From NCBI RefSeq assembly GCF_020736365.1, contig NZ_CP085988.1, forward strand, positions 1,370,001 through 1,434,000: a stretch of 64,000 bases of DNA, read 5' to 3'. A model generated the notes under the pieces. It saw nothing but the letters and a program-made list of their open reading frames with translations, was not told the origin of the DNA and did no database searches. This document shows positions 52,531-61,362 of the stretch, piece by piece (positions within the stretch are counted from its first letter, which is position 1; every line of letters begins with the position of its first letter). Source of the DNA: Clostridium sp. M62/1 (GTDB lineage Bacteria; Bacillota; Clostridia; Lachnospirales; Lachnospiraceae). A program made the position numbers and the translations under genes.

Positions 52531-53721
52531 ATGATTTCAGAAAAAATGCAGCCATTGCTCAAAAACAACTCAGCGATCAGGATGATGTTTGAGGAAGGGA
52601 AAAAGATGGCAGCTGTCTACGGGGCAGAGAATGTGTATGATTTCAGCCTGGGAAACCCCAGCGTCCCGGCGCCGAAGGAGGTGGAGCAGGCCATTTTGGA
52701 TATTCTGAGAGAGGAGGATTCTCTGTTTGTCCACGGCTATATGAGCAATGCAGGGTATGAGGATGTGAGGGAGGCCATTGCCCAGTCCTTAAACAGACGT
52801 TTTGGCACAGCCTTTCACCAGGACAACATCCTGATGACAGTGGGGGCGGCCAGCGGGCTGAACGTGATCCTGAAAACCCTCTTAAATCCCGGTGAGCAGG
52901 TGATTGTCTTTGCCCCGTATTTTGTGGAGTATGGCTCCTATGTCCGCAATTATGACGGGGAGCTGGTGGTGATCCCGCCGAATACCAAGGACTTTCAGCC
53001 GAACCTTGAGGAGTTTGAGAAGCGCATCACAGAAAAGACAAAGGCTGTGATTATCAATACGCCCAACAATCCGACGGGCGTGATCTATTCGGAGGAAACG
53101 CTGAGAGCCATGGCAGGCATCCTGGAAGAAAAGGAGAGAGAGTTCGGCCATCCCATCGTACTGATTTCCGACGAGCCTTACAGGGAGCTGGCCTACGACG
53201 GGGCGGTGGTTCCCTTTGTTACGAAGTATTACAGAAACACCGCTGTCTGCTACTCCTACAGCAAATCTCTCTCTCTTCCCGGAGAGCGGATCGGCTATCT
53301 GCTCATCCCGGACGAGATGGAGGAGGCGAAGGCCGTTTTCTCAGCGGCAGTTATCGCAAACCGTGTGCTGGGCTGTGTCAATGCCCCTTCTCTGATGCAG
53401 AGGGTGATTATGAGATGTGTGGACGCCGAGGTGAATGTGGATGCCTACGACAGAAACCGAAACCTCCTCTATAACGGGCTGAGGGAATGCGGCTTTGAGT
53501 GCATCAAGCCGGAGGGGGCATTTTACCTGTTTATGAAGACTCCGGCAGATGAGAAGGAGTTCTGCGAGAAGGCCAAGGAGCATCACGTGCTGGTGGTTCC
53601 CGGAAGTTCCTTTGCGTGTCCCGGCTATGTGAGGATTGCCTACTGCGTTTCCTATGAGATGATTGAGAGATCCCTTCCGGCTTTCAGGGCGATCGCAGAG
53701 TATTACGGGCTGACGAAATAG
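52531..53721 (+). CDS. Pyridoxal-phosphate aminotransferase, class I fold
   Basis: 396 residues. Cofactor lysine in SYSKSLSLPGERIGY, N/P motif NTPNNPTGVIYS, D in LISDEPYRELAY and a substrate-binding Arg near the end (YVRIAYC). It belongs to the aspartate/alanine aminotransferase group (AAT-I). Amino donor and acceptor are not certain. ATG with AGGAGAGGAAGG upstream. Confidence 0.92.
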   Translation: MISEKMQPLLKNNSAIRMMFEEGKKMAAVYGAENVYDFSLGNPSVPAPKEVEQAILDILREEDSLFVHGYMSNAGYEDVREAIAQSLNRRFGTAFHQDNILMTVGAASGLNVILKTLLNPGEQVIVFAPYFVEYGSYVRNYDGELVVIPPNTKDFQPNLEEFEKRITEKTKAVIINTPNNPTGVIYSEETLRAMAGILEEKEREFGHPIVLISDEPYRELAYDGAVVPFVTKYYRNTAVCYSYSKSLSLPGERIGYLLIPDEMEEAKAVFSAAVIANRVLGCVNAPSLMQRVIMRCVDAEVNVDAYDRNRNLLYNGLRECGFECIKPEGAFYLFMKTPADEKEFCEKAKEHHVLVVPGSSFACPGYVRIAYCVSYEMIERSLPAFRAIAEYYGLTK

Positions 53722-53818
53722 GCGGGGAGTCCGGAAAAGGACAGGATATAATAAGAGAACAGGGAGTGTCTGAGCACAGGCAGATCATGGGGGATTGGCA
53801 GAGTCAGGAGGCTGGCAT

Positions 53819-54958
53819 ATGGAAGAGGCAAAAAGATATCTGAGGACAATTCTTAATATTCTGATTCCTCTGACAGGAATCTATCTGGTGTGTTTCTGGG
53901 GACCAAAGCTGCTGGGATTTTTTATCCCATTTGTCATCGGCTGGGTCATTGCGCTGATAGCCAACCCTCTGGTCCGGTTTCTCGAGAGAAGGATGAGGAT
54001 TGTGAGAAAGCACGGCTCTGCTCTGATTATCGTGGGAGTTCTGGCGCTCATTATCCTTCTTCTCTATCTGGTGATCGGAAAGCTGTATACGGAGCTCAGA
54101 GACTTTATCGGAGCTCTGCCGGCTCTCTACGAGAACGCGGCTTTGGAGATACAGGGAGCTCTGGAAAACGGGGGGAGGCTGTTCGAATTTCTGCCGGATG
54201 AGTTTCAGGAGACAGTGGCAAGGGTCACGGAAAATCTGGGAAGCTATATGGGACAGATTGTATCGAAAGCAGCTGCTCCGACTGTGGAAATCGCAGGAAA
54301 TGTGGCAAAGGGGATCCCGAATGCGCTGGTGAATACCGTGATCACGATTCTGTCCGCCTATATTTTTATCGCGGAGCAGGACCGGATGATGGAATGGATG
54401 AGAGGAATCCTGCCAGAGTTTATCCTTCGGTATATAGCCTATCTGAAGAAGGACGCAAAGGGGCTGATCGGGGGCTATTTTCTTGCACAGTTTCGGATTA
54501 TGTTTGTGGTTGCCGCAATTCTGGCTGTTGGCTTCCTGTTTCTCCATGTAAGCTACGGCCTTGTCCTGGCTGTCCTGATTGCAATTCTGGATTTCCTGCC
54601 TGTATTTGGGACAGGGACAGCGCTGTTTCCCTGGGCGGCGGTAAAGCTCTTTACCGGAGATTACGGATATGCGGCAGGGCTTTTGATCCTCTACGTGGTC
54701 ACTCAGGTGGCAAGACAGCTCATTCAGCCGAAGATAGTCGGAGACTCCATGGGACTGCCGCCGCTTATGACGCTGCTTCTGCTGTATCTTGGATTTAAGG
54801 TGAAGGGGCTGGCCGGCATGATCCTGGCTGTGCCGATTGGGCTTATATTTATCAATTTTTATAAATACGGGGCTTTTGACTCCCTGATTGAAAATGTTAG
54901 AATCCTGATCCGGGATATCAACGAGTTCCGCCGGGGAGGAAGAGACGGGCAGCAGTAG
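53819..54958 (+). CDS. AI-2E family transporter (TqsA/YtvI-like)
   Basis: 379 residues from ATG 53819, chosen for the AGGAGG 8 nt upstream; a TTG at 53795 adds eight residues. About eight hydrophobic segments and the family pattern: FFIPFVIGWVIALIANPLVRFLERR, a long amphipathic soluble section (about 90-165) and DFLPVFGTGTALFPWAAV. Members export autoinducer-2, Na+/Li+ or sporulation-related solutes (YtvI type). Exact substrate unknown. Confidence 0.9.
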   Translation: MEEAKRYLRTILNILIPLTGIYLVCFWGPKLLGFFIPFVIGWVIALIANPLVRFLERRMRIVRKHGSALIIVGVLALIILLLYLVIGKLYTELRDFIGALPALYENAALEIQGALENGGRLFEFLPDEFQETVARVTENLGSYMGQIVSKAAAPTVEIAGNVAKGIPNALVNTVITILSAYIFIAEQDRMMEWMRGILPEFILRYIAYLKKDAKGLIGGYFLAQFRIMFVVAAILAVGFLFLHVSYGLVLAVLIAILDFLPVFGTGTALFPWAAVKLFTGDYGYAAGLLILYVVTQVARQLIQPKIVGDSMGLPPLMTLLLLYLGFKVKGLAGMILAVPIGLIFINFYKYGAFDSLIENVRILIRDINEFRRGGRDGQQ

Positions 54959-54972
54959 GATGCCTGTGCTGT

Positions 54973-55833
54973 TTACAGTTTTCTGCGCCCCGGAGGAGAG
55001 CCGAAGGACTTTTTGTAGGCTCTCAGGAAGGCGGAATAGTTTTTAAAGCCGCAGCGGTAGCAGGTTTCCGTTACCGAAAGACCGGAATCTAACAGAGCCC
55101 TGGCCATTAAGAGACGCTTCTCAGTGATGTATTCCATGAGGGTGCAGCCGGTTTCCCGCTTAAAAAGCCGCATCATGTGGGAGCGGCTTAAAAAGACGCG
55201 GGTGGCCAGAGCGTCGATGGAAAAATCGGCGGAAGGATTTTCGCAGATCAGGCGCATCAGGGAGAGGACGGCGGCGTTGGGACAGGAAGCTGTCAGGGGG
55301 ACGGCCTCCCCGGACACGGCAGCTCTGTTCAGATAGATGAGAAATTCCATAAGCAGCAGGCGGCGCAGGAGAACATCGCAGAAGCCCTGCTCTGAGCAGG
55401 CCTTTTCCAGTCTTAAAAGGGACTCAAACAGGAGACTGTTCTGCATGGAGGGCAGGCGCAGTACATAGGAGCTGGTTTCACCTGCAGAGGAAAACAGCCG
55501 TGAGAGCTTTCCCACTCCCCCCTCCTCAGAGGCCAAAAATTCAGGGGAAAGGTAGAGAATCAGCCGGCTGTAGGGGGCTCCTGGCTTTATCTCCGGTCTG
55601 TGGATCGAGTAGTGGGGGACCAGCACAATGTCATAGGGCTCCAGGGTGTAGGAGGTTCCCTCGATGCTGTAGCCGGAGGCGCCGCCAAGAAAGATGACTG
55701 CCTTGTCGAAATCGTGATAATGGTAGGAAATGGGAGCCCTGACTGGCTGAGTCAGGTGGAACAGGCGGAATTCCTCAGACAGATAGCCGCGCTTTTCGTA
55801 TTCCTCCTCTGATAGATGGCAAAATGAGCTCAA
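54973..55833 (-). CDS. AraC family transcriptional regulator with cupin domain
   Basis: 286 residues. N-terminal cupin-like sensor (about 30-130, HDFDKAVIFLGG, APYSRLILYLSPEF), then two AraC HTH motifs at the C-terminus (FSIDALATRVFLSRSHMMRLFKRETG and GLSVTETCYRCGFKNYSAFLRAYKKSFG). It is divergent from the DapF-like gene, with 300 bp and a GC-rich palindrome between, so it may control that gene. TTG start with GGGAGG upstream. Confidence 0.9.
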   Translation of the reverse strand: MSSFCHLSEEEYEKRGYLSEEFRLFHLTQPVRAPISYHYHDFDKAVIFLGGASGYSIEGTSYTLEPYDIVLVPHYSIHRPEIKPGAPYSRLILYLSPEFLASEEGGVGKLSRLFSSAGETSSYVLRLPSMQNSLLFESLLRLEKACSEQGFCDVLLRRLLLMEFLIYLNRAAVSGEAVPLTASCPNAAVLSLMRLICENPSADFSIDALATRVFLSRSHMMRLFKRETGCTLMEYITEKRLLMARALLDSGLSVTETCYRCGFKNYSAFLRAYKKSFGSPPGRRKL

Positions 55834-55895
55834 GCAAAAACCTCCCTGTTTTTCATAATAGTAAAATCAGTTACAGCCAAGCCATGTATCTTCTT

Positions 55896-55912
55896 GCCCG
55901 CTTAAAGCGGGC
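55896..55912. promoter_or_regulatory. GC-rich palindrome in the araC/dapF-like intergenic region
   Basis: GCCCGCTTAAAGCGGGC, 8-bp arms around one base, about 65 bp upstream of the AraC start codon. It could be an operator or a leader hairpin. The remaining bases to 56136 hold a possible -10 (TAAAAT near 56054) for the DapF-like gene but no clear -35. Confidence 0.5.
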
Positions 55913-56136
55913 GGGGAAGCATCTGGCGTCCGCCTTGGCATTTTCCTGTCCCAATCTTCGCATGGTTGAACTGTTACCAAAATTATAATGGAAACAGAGC
56001 ACTAAATGCAAGATAAAGAGCAGAAAACTTATATTATTTGTGGATAGTGCGGTGTAAAATAAAAATAATGGAGAGCTAAGATGCCGCGCCGCAGGAAGGC
56101 GGGCATCAGATTTCCGGCTGAAGGGAGGAGTTATCA

Positions 56137-57003
56137 TTGAAGGCTGTACTTGAAAAATATCACTGCATGGGAAATGATTACCTGGTTTTTGATCCAAATA
56201 AAAATGAGATGAAGCTGGGGGAGGAGCAGGTGAAGATGCTCTGTGACAGAAATTTTGGCATCGGTTCAGACGGAATTCTGGAGGGGCCGATACTGGACGG
56301 AGAGCAGATGTATGTGAAGATCTATAACCCGGATGGAAGCGAGGCCCCGAAGAGCGGAAACGGCATGGGGATTTTTGCCAGATATCTGAGGGATGCGGGA
56401 TATGTGCAGAAGACAAAGGTATCCTGGATGACGCTGGGCGGTCCGGTGACCGTGTACTACCTCAATGAGGAGGGAACCCGCGTTAAAATTTCCATGGGAA
56501 AACCTACTTTCTGGAGTGATGAGATACCCGTGACGGGAGAGCGCAGAGAGATGGTCAATCAGACCATGGTGTTCGGGAAAATCCCCTATATAACTACCTG
56601 CCTGTCCATTGGAAATCCTCACTGTGTCATCTGGATGAATGAGATCTCTAAAGAACTGGTCTGCCGGATTGGAGAACACTCGGAGAACGCCCCCTGCTTC
56701 CCGGAAAAGGTGAACACCCAGCTTTTAAATGTTCTCGACAGGACAAACATTCAGATTGAAATCTATGAGAGAGGCGCAGGATATACACTGGCGTCAGGAA
56801 GCTGCGCCTGTGCTGCTGCCTGTGCGGCAAACCGGCTGGGTCTTGCAGACCGAAATATGTATGTGCACATGCCCGGAGGAATCCTTGAGGTGGAGATAAA
56901 GGAGGACGGAGTGGTGTACATGACCGGAGAGGTCGGCTATATCGGAAATATGACTCTGGGCTGCGAGATGGTGGAGAAGCTCAGGAAGGCGGATCGGAGC
57001 TGA
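56137..57003 (+). CDS. DapF-fold protein with Ser in place of both catalytic cysteines
   Basis: 288 residues with the full DapF outline: MGNDYLVFDP (12-20), FGIGSDGIL, NPDGSEAPKSGNGMG, IGNPHCVIW and ERGAGYTLASGSCACA. In true diaminopimelate epimerases the two-base pair is Cys in CGNG and in ACGTGAC. Here these read SGNG (S73) and ASGSCAC (S220), and the substrate-side Glu of GET is Tyr (Y216). The codons are plain AGC and TCA, so not a misread frame. It is therefore unlikely to epimerise diaminopimelate; a canonical dapF sits 2.5 kb downstream. It may act on another amino acid, catalyse dehydration, or bind ligand only (inference). TTG start with GGGAGGAG upstream. Confidence 0.88.
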   Translation: MKAVLEKYHCMGNDYLVFDPNKNEMKLGEEQVKMLCDRNFGIGSDGILEGPILDGEQMYVKIYNPDGSEAPKSGNGMGIFARYLRDAGYVQKTKVSWMTLGGPVTVYYLNEEGTRVKISMGKPTFWSDEIPVTGERREMVNQTMVFGKIPYITTCLSIGNPHCVIWMNEISKELVCRIGEHSENAPCFPEKVNTQLLNVLDRTNIQIEIYERGAGYTLASGSCACAAACAANRLGLADRNMYVHMPGGILEVEIKEDGVVYMTGEVGYIGNMTLGCEMVEKLRKADRS

Positions 57004-57173
57004 GCTGCATCGGGAGATTCTGGCAAAGCTGCAGACAGAAACCGGCAGACAAAAAAACGACAGATAAAAAATCGGAAGACCAAAATTGACAAATAGAAAT
57101 TGACAAACAGGGACGCCGCTGTTATAGTAAAAAAAGAGCGAGGGAGCTTTCTGCAAAGGGAGCTCTCTCTTTT

Positions 57174-57341
57174 GTTATTATATAACAGGAAACTTCGTTC
57201 CCCATTATATAATAACGCTCCGCGGGGATCGCACTGGGTTGGAAAGGAAGAATGCCGTTGATGCGCACTCGCGCGCAAGGTAAAAATTGCCTGAAGGCAA
57301 CCGCGCTCGGCGCGAGTGTGCGCCAAGGCGCACACTTTTTT
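57174..57341 (+). repeat. Dispersed ~165-bp structured element, copy 2
   Basis: About 168 bp, matching 28294-28457. The 5' hairpin (57174-57216) keeps the GGAA-ACTTCG-TTCC tip, but its lower stem has a different, self-complementary sequence (GTTATTATAT/ATATAATAAC). The middle block is nearly unchanged. It ends in GTGTGCGCC-aa-GGCGCACAC-T6 (57316-57341), whose left arm can also pair with GCGCACTCGC at 57263-57272. It lies 103 nt upstream of the glutamine synthetase-like gene, same strand. Confidence 0.85.
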
Positions 57342-57444
57342 GCACAGGGAAGCGGATTTCCTGTGAAAGGTGCCAAAGCGCTCAGATATGATATTCTTAA
57401 ATTCAGAAAAATGATAAAATCAGAAGGGAAGGAGCTGAGAAAAG

Positions 57445-58803
57445 GTGGAGTTAGAAAAACAGGAAGGAAGCAGAGGGGAGAAAAGAGAAAGCGGACAGGC
57501 AGAAGAGCTCATAGAGCTGGAGGGGGAAGAAGCGGCCGAAATGGACAGGGAGACGGCTCTGGAACTGGATGAGAAAACGGCTGATATTATTAAACTGCAG
57601 TTTTCTGATCTGTGCGGACGGCTGAAATCTGTGGAAATTCCCGGAAGGGCAGAACCCGGTTGGGAGAGGCTGGAGGCCGTGGAGGCAGAGGCGGTGACAG
57701 GGGAAACAGAGGAGCGGCCTGAATTAGGAGAGGGCAGGAAAAGGGGAAGCAAACGCAGAGAGATGGTTTTCCTAAAACCGGAGTGGGATACGTGGCTTCC
57801 CATGAGCTGGGAGACGGGAACGGGAGATGCGGCCCGGGTTATCTGCCAGGTGACAGACCGGGAGGGAAGTCCCATGTGGAGCGATTCCAGAGAGGTGCTG
57901 AAAAGGGAACTTCTCCGCCAGGAGAGAAGAGGGCGCACCTTTCAGTTTGCCTTTGGCTGCGAGTTTTTCCTGTTTCACACCGATGAGGAAGGAAGGGCCA
58001 CGACTGTCACCCACGAGACGGCGGGATACTGCGACGGAGGAACCATTGACCTGGCAGAAAGCGTGCGCCGCGACATGCTCCTAGGACTTGAGGAAGCGGG
58101 AATCCAGGTGGAGTATGTGACCCACGGGTGCGCGCCCGGACAGCATGTTTTCCGCCTGAAGGCCAGGAGAGGAGTGCAGGCCGCAGATGAGCTGCTGGCA
58201 TTTCGGGCTATCATACGCAGAACTGCAAAAAGCCATGGCCTTCACGCATCCTTTATGCCAAAGCCGCTGAATGGATTCGGGGGCTCAGGGCTTGAGATAG
58301 AGGTTTTGCCGGAGCTTATACAGAAGAGTCGGGGAGAGGAAAAGGAAAGGAAGGCATTGTGCCTGGAGGCAGCAGAACGTCTCAGACAGAGTCTGGGGGA
58401 GATGGCTCTTTTAACAAATCCACTGGTAAATTCCTACCGGCGTCTTGCGGCTCTCAGAGAAGAGGGAGCTGACAGGGAGGACTTTGTCCGGAGTTCGGAG
58501 ACGGGGCTTCAGTTTTTCCTGGCTGACTCCTCCGTAAATCCCTACCTGGCCCTTGCGGCTGTGCTGGCAGCTGGATTTGGGGAGCAGGAGGAGAGAACCA
58601 AAATACAAAAGGACATCAAGAGGCAGGAACTTCCCTCTACGCTGGGAGAGGCAGTCTCCGTGTTTTCAGAGAGCGCAGGGATGAGAAAGCTGCTGGGAGA
58701 GAGACTGTTCTCCTTTTATGCAGAAATGAAGATTAAAGAGTGGAAGCGCCATATATCCTGGGTGAGCGACTGGGAGCTTCGGGAGTATCTTTCCAGATAT
58801 TGA
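57445..58803 (+). CDS. Glutamine synthetase-like protein with lost metal ligands
   Basis: 452 residues. The first ~105 are acidic, low complexity and unlike glutamine synthetase. From about 110 the catalytic-domain outline is clear: FGCEFFLF (170-177), HGCAPGQHVFRL (227-238), FMPKPLNGFGGSGLEIE (270-286), NSYRRL and ADSSVNPYLALAAVLAAG. Canonical enzymes have GxExE, HEVAxGQxE and GSGxHxH; here one Glu of the first pair is Gly171, both Glu of the second are Gly/Val (V235), and the His is Glu284. It probably cannot make glutamine and may sense nitrogen for the ANTAR protein next to it (inference). GTG start, AAGGAG upstream. Confidence 0.88.
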   Translation: MELEKQEGSRGEKRESGQAEELIELEGEEAAEMDRETALELDEKTADIIKLQFSDLCGRLKSVEIPGRAEPGWERLEAVEAEAVTGETEERPELGEGRKRGSKRREMVFLKPEWDTWLPMSWETGTGDAARVICQVTDREGSPMWSDSREVLKRELLRQERRGRTFQFAFGCEFFLFHTDEEGRATTVTHETAGYCDGGTIDLAESVRRDMLLGLEEAGIQVEYVTHGCAPGQHVFRLKARRGVQAADELLAFRAIIRRTAKSHGLHASFMPKPLNGFGGSGLEIEVLPELIQKSRGEEKERKALCLEAAERLRQSLGEMALLTNPLVNSYRRLAALREEGADREDFVRSSETGLQFFLADSSVNPYLALAAVLAAGFGEQEERTKIQKDIKRQELPSTLGEAVSVFSESAGMRKLLGERLFSFYAEMKIKEWKRHISWVSDWELREYLSRY

Positions 58804-58879
58804 CAGACAGATTTTGGGCGCTGGAAAACGGGACAGCCGGGAAGGCAGGATACAGGCTTAGGACAGAAAGGCGGAGGAC

Positions 58880-59431
58880 GTGACGAACATAATTGTGGCT
58901 TTTGCAAGACAGGAGGATGGGCGGAAAATAAAGAGCATACTGGTAAAAAGCGGATTTTTGGCTGTGACTGTCTGTACCTGCGGAGCCCAGGTGCTGAGCC
59001 AGTCAGGACTTTTGGGTTCAGGCATCGTCGTCTGCGGCTACCGGTTCGGGGATATGAACTGCAGACAGCTGAGGGAACAGCTGTCCGACCGGTTCGAGAT
59101 GCTGTTAGCTGCCTCGCCCAGCCTCTGGAGCGGTGAGAGGATGGGAGAGATCGTCTGTCTTCCTGCGCCGTTTACAGTGAAGGATCTGGTCGGTACGGTC
59201 AGGATGATGGAGCAGATAGCTGTGCAGAAGGAGAGACGGCTGAGAAGCCTGAAGCGGGAGAGAAGCGAGGAGGAAAAGCGCCTGGTGGCTGAGGCCAAAC
59301 GGATACTGATGGACAGAAACCGGATGACGGAGCCCCAGGCCCACCGCTACCTGCAGAAATGCAGCATGGACAGCGGCACCAGCCTGCCGGAGTCTGCGGC
59401 CATGGTGATCCGCCTGTACCGGCAGAGCTGA
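58880..59431 (+). CDS. Pseudo-receiver ANTAR-domain antiterminator
   Basis: 183 residues. Residues 1-110 have a receiver-like fold but lack the acidic pocket (IIVAFARQED instead of the usual Asp-Asp) and the phospho-acceptor Asp (IVVCGYRFGD). A coiled coil (about 113-140) leads to an ANTAR RNA-binding domain (LVAEAKRILMDRNRMTEPQAHRYLQKCSMDSG). ANTAR proteins bind paired hairpins in nascent RNA and stop termination. Lack of the phosphorylation site suggests control by protein contact, perhaps with the glutamine synthetase-like partner 76 bp upstream (inference). GTG start, GGCGGAGG upstream. Confidence 0.9.
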   Translation: MTNIIVAFARQEDGRKIKSILVKSGFLAVTVCTCGAQVLSQSGLLGSGIVVCGYRFGDMNCRQLREQLSDRFEMLLAASPSLWSGERMGEIVCLPAPFTVKDLVGTVRMMEQIAVQKERRLRSLKRERSEEEKRLVAEAKRILMDRNRMTEPQAHRYLQKCSMDSGTSLPESAAMVIRLYRQS

Positions 59432-59515
59432 CAAATCAGGATATTGAAAAACCAGGCATACAGATAATGATAGAAAAGAAATTATACCAGGAAGGAAGCA
59501 ACAGGAGGAAGAAAC

Positions 59516-60325
59516 ATGAAGTTTACAAAGATGCAGGGACTTGGAAATGACTATGTATATGTGGACTGCTTTAAGGAAACTGTGGAAAACCCGGAAAAAA
59601 CGGCCGTTTTTGTGAGCAACCGCCATTTCGGGATCGGTTCAGACGGCCTGATCCTCATCAAACCGTCCAAGGTGGCAGACTGCCAGATGGATATGTACAA
59701 TCTGGATGGTTCCAGGGGAGCCATGTGCGGAAACGGGATTCGCTGTGTGGGAAAATACGCTTACGATCACGGGATTGTGCCGGCAGACAGGAAGGTTCTC
59801 ACCGTGGAGACGGCCTCCGGGATCAAAACCCTTACGGTAAAGGAGGAGAATGGGAAGGCTGTCCAGCTGACTGTGGATATGGGAAGGCCGGAACAGACCT
59901 CAGAAATTCCGGAATCCATTGAGGTGGATGGAAAGGAATATCAGTTTATCGGGATTTCTATGGGAAATCCCCATGCAGTGCTGTTTGTGGATGACACAGC
60001 CGCTGTCCCTCTTGAGAGCATCGGACCGAAATTTGAGTGCCACAGGAGATTCCCTGACCGCACCAATACGGAGTTCGTCCAGGTGATAGACAGAGGACAT
60101 ATCAGAATGAGAGTGTGGGAACGGGGGTCAGGGGAGACCATGGCCTGCGGAACAGGGGCCTGTGCCAGCGCAGTGGCCAGCATCCTGTCCGGGTATACCG
60201 ACACATTGGTGGAGGTGGAGCTTCTGGGAGGCTGCCTGACCATCGAGTGGGACAGAGAAAAGGATACGGTGTATATGACAGGACCGGCCGTGGAGGTATT
60301 TAACGGCGAGATTGCGATCCCCTAG
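59516..60325 (+). CDS. dapF: Diaminopimelate epimerase
   Basis: 269 residues, normal length. Both catalytic cysteines are present: C71 in MCGNGIRCVG and C211 in ETMACGTGAC, with E207 before the second. N-terminal GLGNDYVYVD and FGIGSDGLILI are canonical. It turns LL- into meso-diaminopimelate for lysine and peptidoglycan. ATG with AGGAGG upstream. Only this copy, not the one at 56137, has the residues needed for the reaction. Confidence 0.95.
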   Translation: MKFTKMQGLGNDYVYVDCFKETVENPEKTAVFVSNRHFGIGSDGLILIKPSKVADCQMDMYNLDGSRGAMCGNGIRCVGKYAYDHGIVPADRKVLTVETASGIKTLTVKEENGKAVQLTVDMGRPEQTSEIPESIEVDGKEYQFIGISMGNPHAVLFVDDTAAVPLESIGPKFECHRRFPDRTNTEFVQVIDRGHIRMRVWERGSGETMACGTGACASAVASILSGYTDTLVEVELLGGCLTIEWDREKDTVYMTGPAVEVFNGEIAIP

Positions 60326-60457
60326 AAGCTACAGATCCTTCTTTCCGGGGAAAGGCTACACTTTTTTTATTGTTCTTCATAGAATAAAGTAGAACTGCCG
60401 GCTGGCATCTTATGTTTCTTAGCTCAGAAAAGGAACAGAGCTGCCAGAGAGGAAGGA

Positions 60458-61357
60458 ATGGGAAAGAGAAAAGAGGCTGAAGACTGCAGCAGCGTACATT
60501 CCGGTATCTCCTTCCGGCACAGAACAGAAAGGAGCCTTTCTCTTAATATGAAAAAGAGAGTTGTGATAGATGCGGGACACGGGGGAACCAGAGATCCGGG
60601 GGCTGTATATTTTGGAAGACAGGAAAAAGATGATGCGCTGCGGCTTGCCCTGGCGGTAGGCTCGCTCCTGGAGGACCGGGGGTTCGAGGTAGTTTATACG
60701 AGAGTCAGCGACGTGTATGATACGCCTTACGAGAAGGCCCAGATGGGGAACAACGCAGAGGCCGATTATTTTGTTTCCATCCACAGAAATGCAGCCGGAG
60801 TGCCCGAAAATGCATCAGGGATTATGACACTTGTTTATGCGGATGAGGGATTCCGGGGAATTTTGGCAAGAGAGATCAATGAGGAACTGAAAAAAACTGG
60901 TTTTCAGGATCTGGGAGTGGTGGAGAGGCCGGGACTGGTAGTCCTGAGAAGGACACAGATGCCGGCGGTCCTTGTGGAGGCAGGATTTATAGACAATCCG
61001 GAGGATAACCGCATGTTTGATGAAAAGTTTGAGGAGATCGCAGAGGCAATCGCCGCGGGAATTGAGAAGGCTGCCGCCAGAGACGAGAGAGAGAAGCCGC
61101 CTGTCTACTATATGGTACAGACAGGGGCCTACCGGATGCGGGCCCTGGCAGAGCAGCAGCTCATTCAGCTTCAGTCGCAGGGCTATCCCGCCTATCTCGT
61201 CTACGAGGATGGGTATTACAAGGTGAGAGTCGGCGCCTTCCGGAATCTGGACTACGCGGCGGCTCTCGAAGCAGAGCTTAGGGATCACGGATATGCCACC
61301 ATGATAGTGAGAGATTACAGCACAGAGGACAAAAAGAAGATGGAGTCTTCCATGTAA
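60458..61357 (+). CDS. N-acetylmuramoyl-L-alanine amidase with SPOR domain
   Basis: 299 residues. Amidase_3 domain from about residue 32 with zinc ligands in DAGHGG, SIHRNA and the catalytic Glu in VEAGFIDNPED; then a C-terminal SPOR domain (YYMVQTGAYRMRALAEQQL ... KVRVGAFRNLDYA) that binds denuded glycan. No signal peptide or membrane helix is visible at either possible start (ATG 60458 with GAGAGG, or ATG 60548), unusual for a wall hydrolase. It may act in the mother cell or after lysis (inference). Confidence 0.9.
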   Translation: MGKRKEAEDCSSVHSGISFRHRTERSLSLNMKKRVVIDAGHGGTRDPGAVYFGRQEKDDALRLALAVGSLLEDRGFEVVYTRVSDVYDTPYEKAQMGNNAEADYFVSIHRNAAGVPENASGIMTLVYADEGFRGILAREINEELKKTGFQDLGVVERPGLVVLRRTQMPAVLVEAGFIDNPEDNRMFDEKFEEIAEAIAAGIEKAAARDEREKPPVYYMVQTGAYRMRALAEQQLIQLQSQGYPAYLVYEDGYYKVRVGAFRNLDYAAALEAELRDHGYATMIVRDYSTEDKKKMESSM

Positions 61358-61362
61358 AAGGA

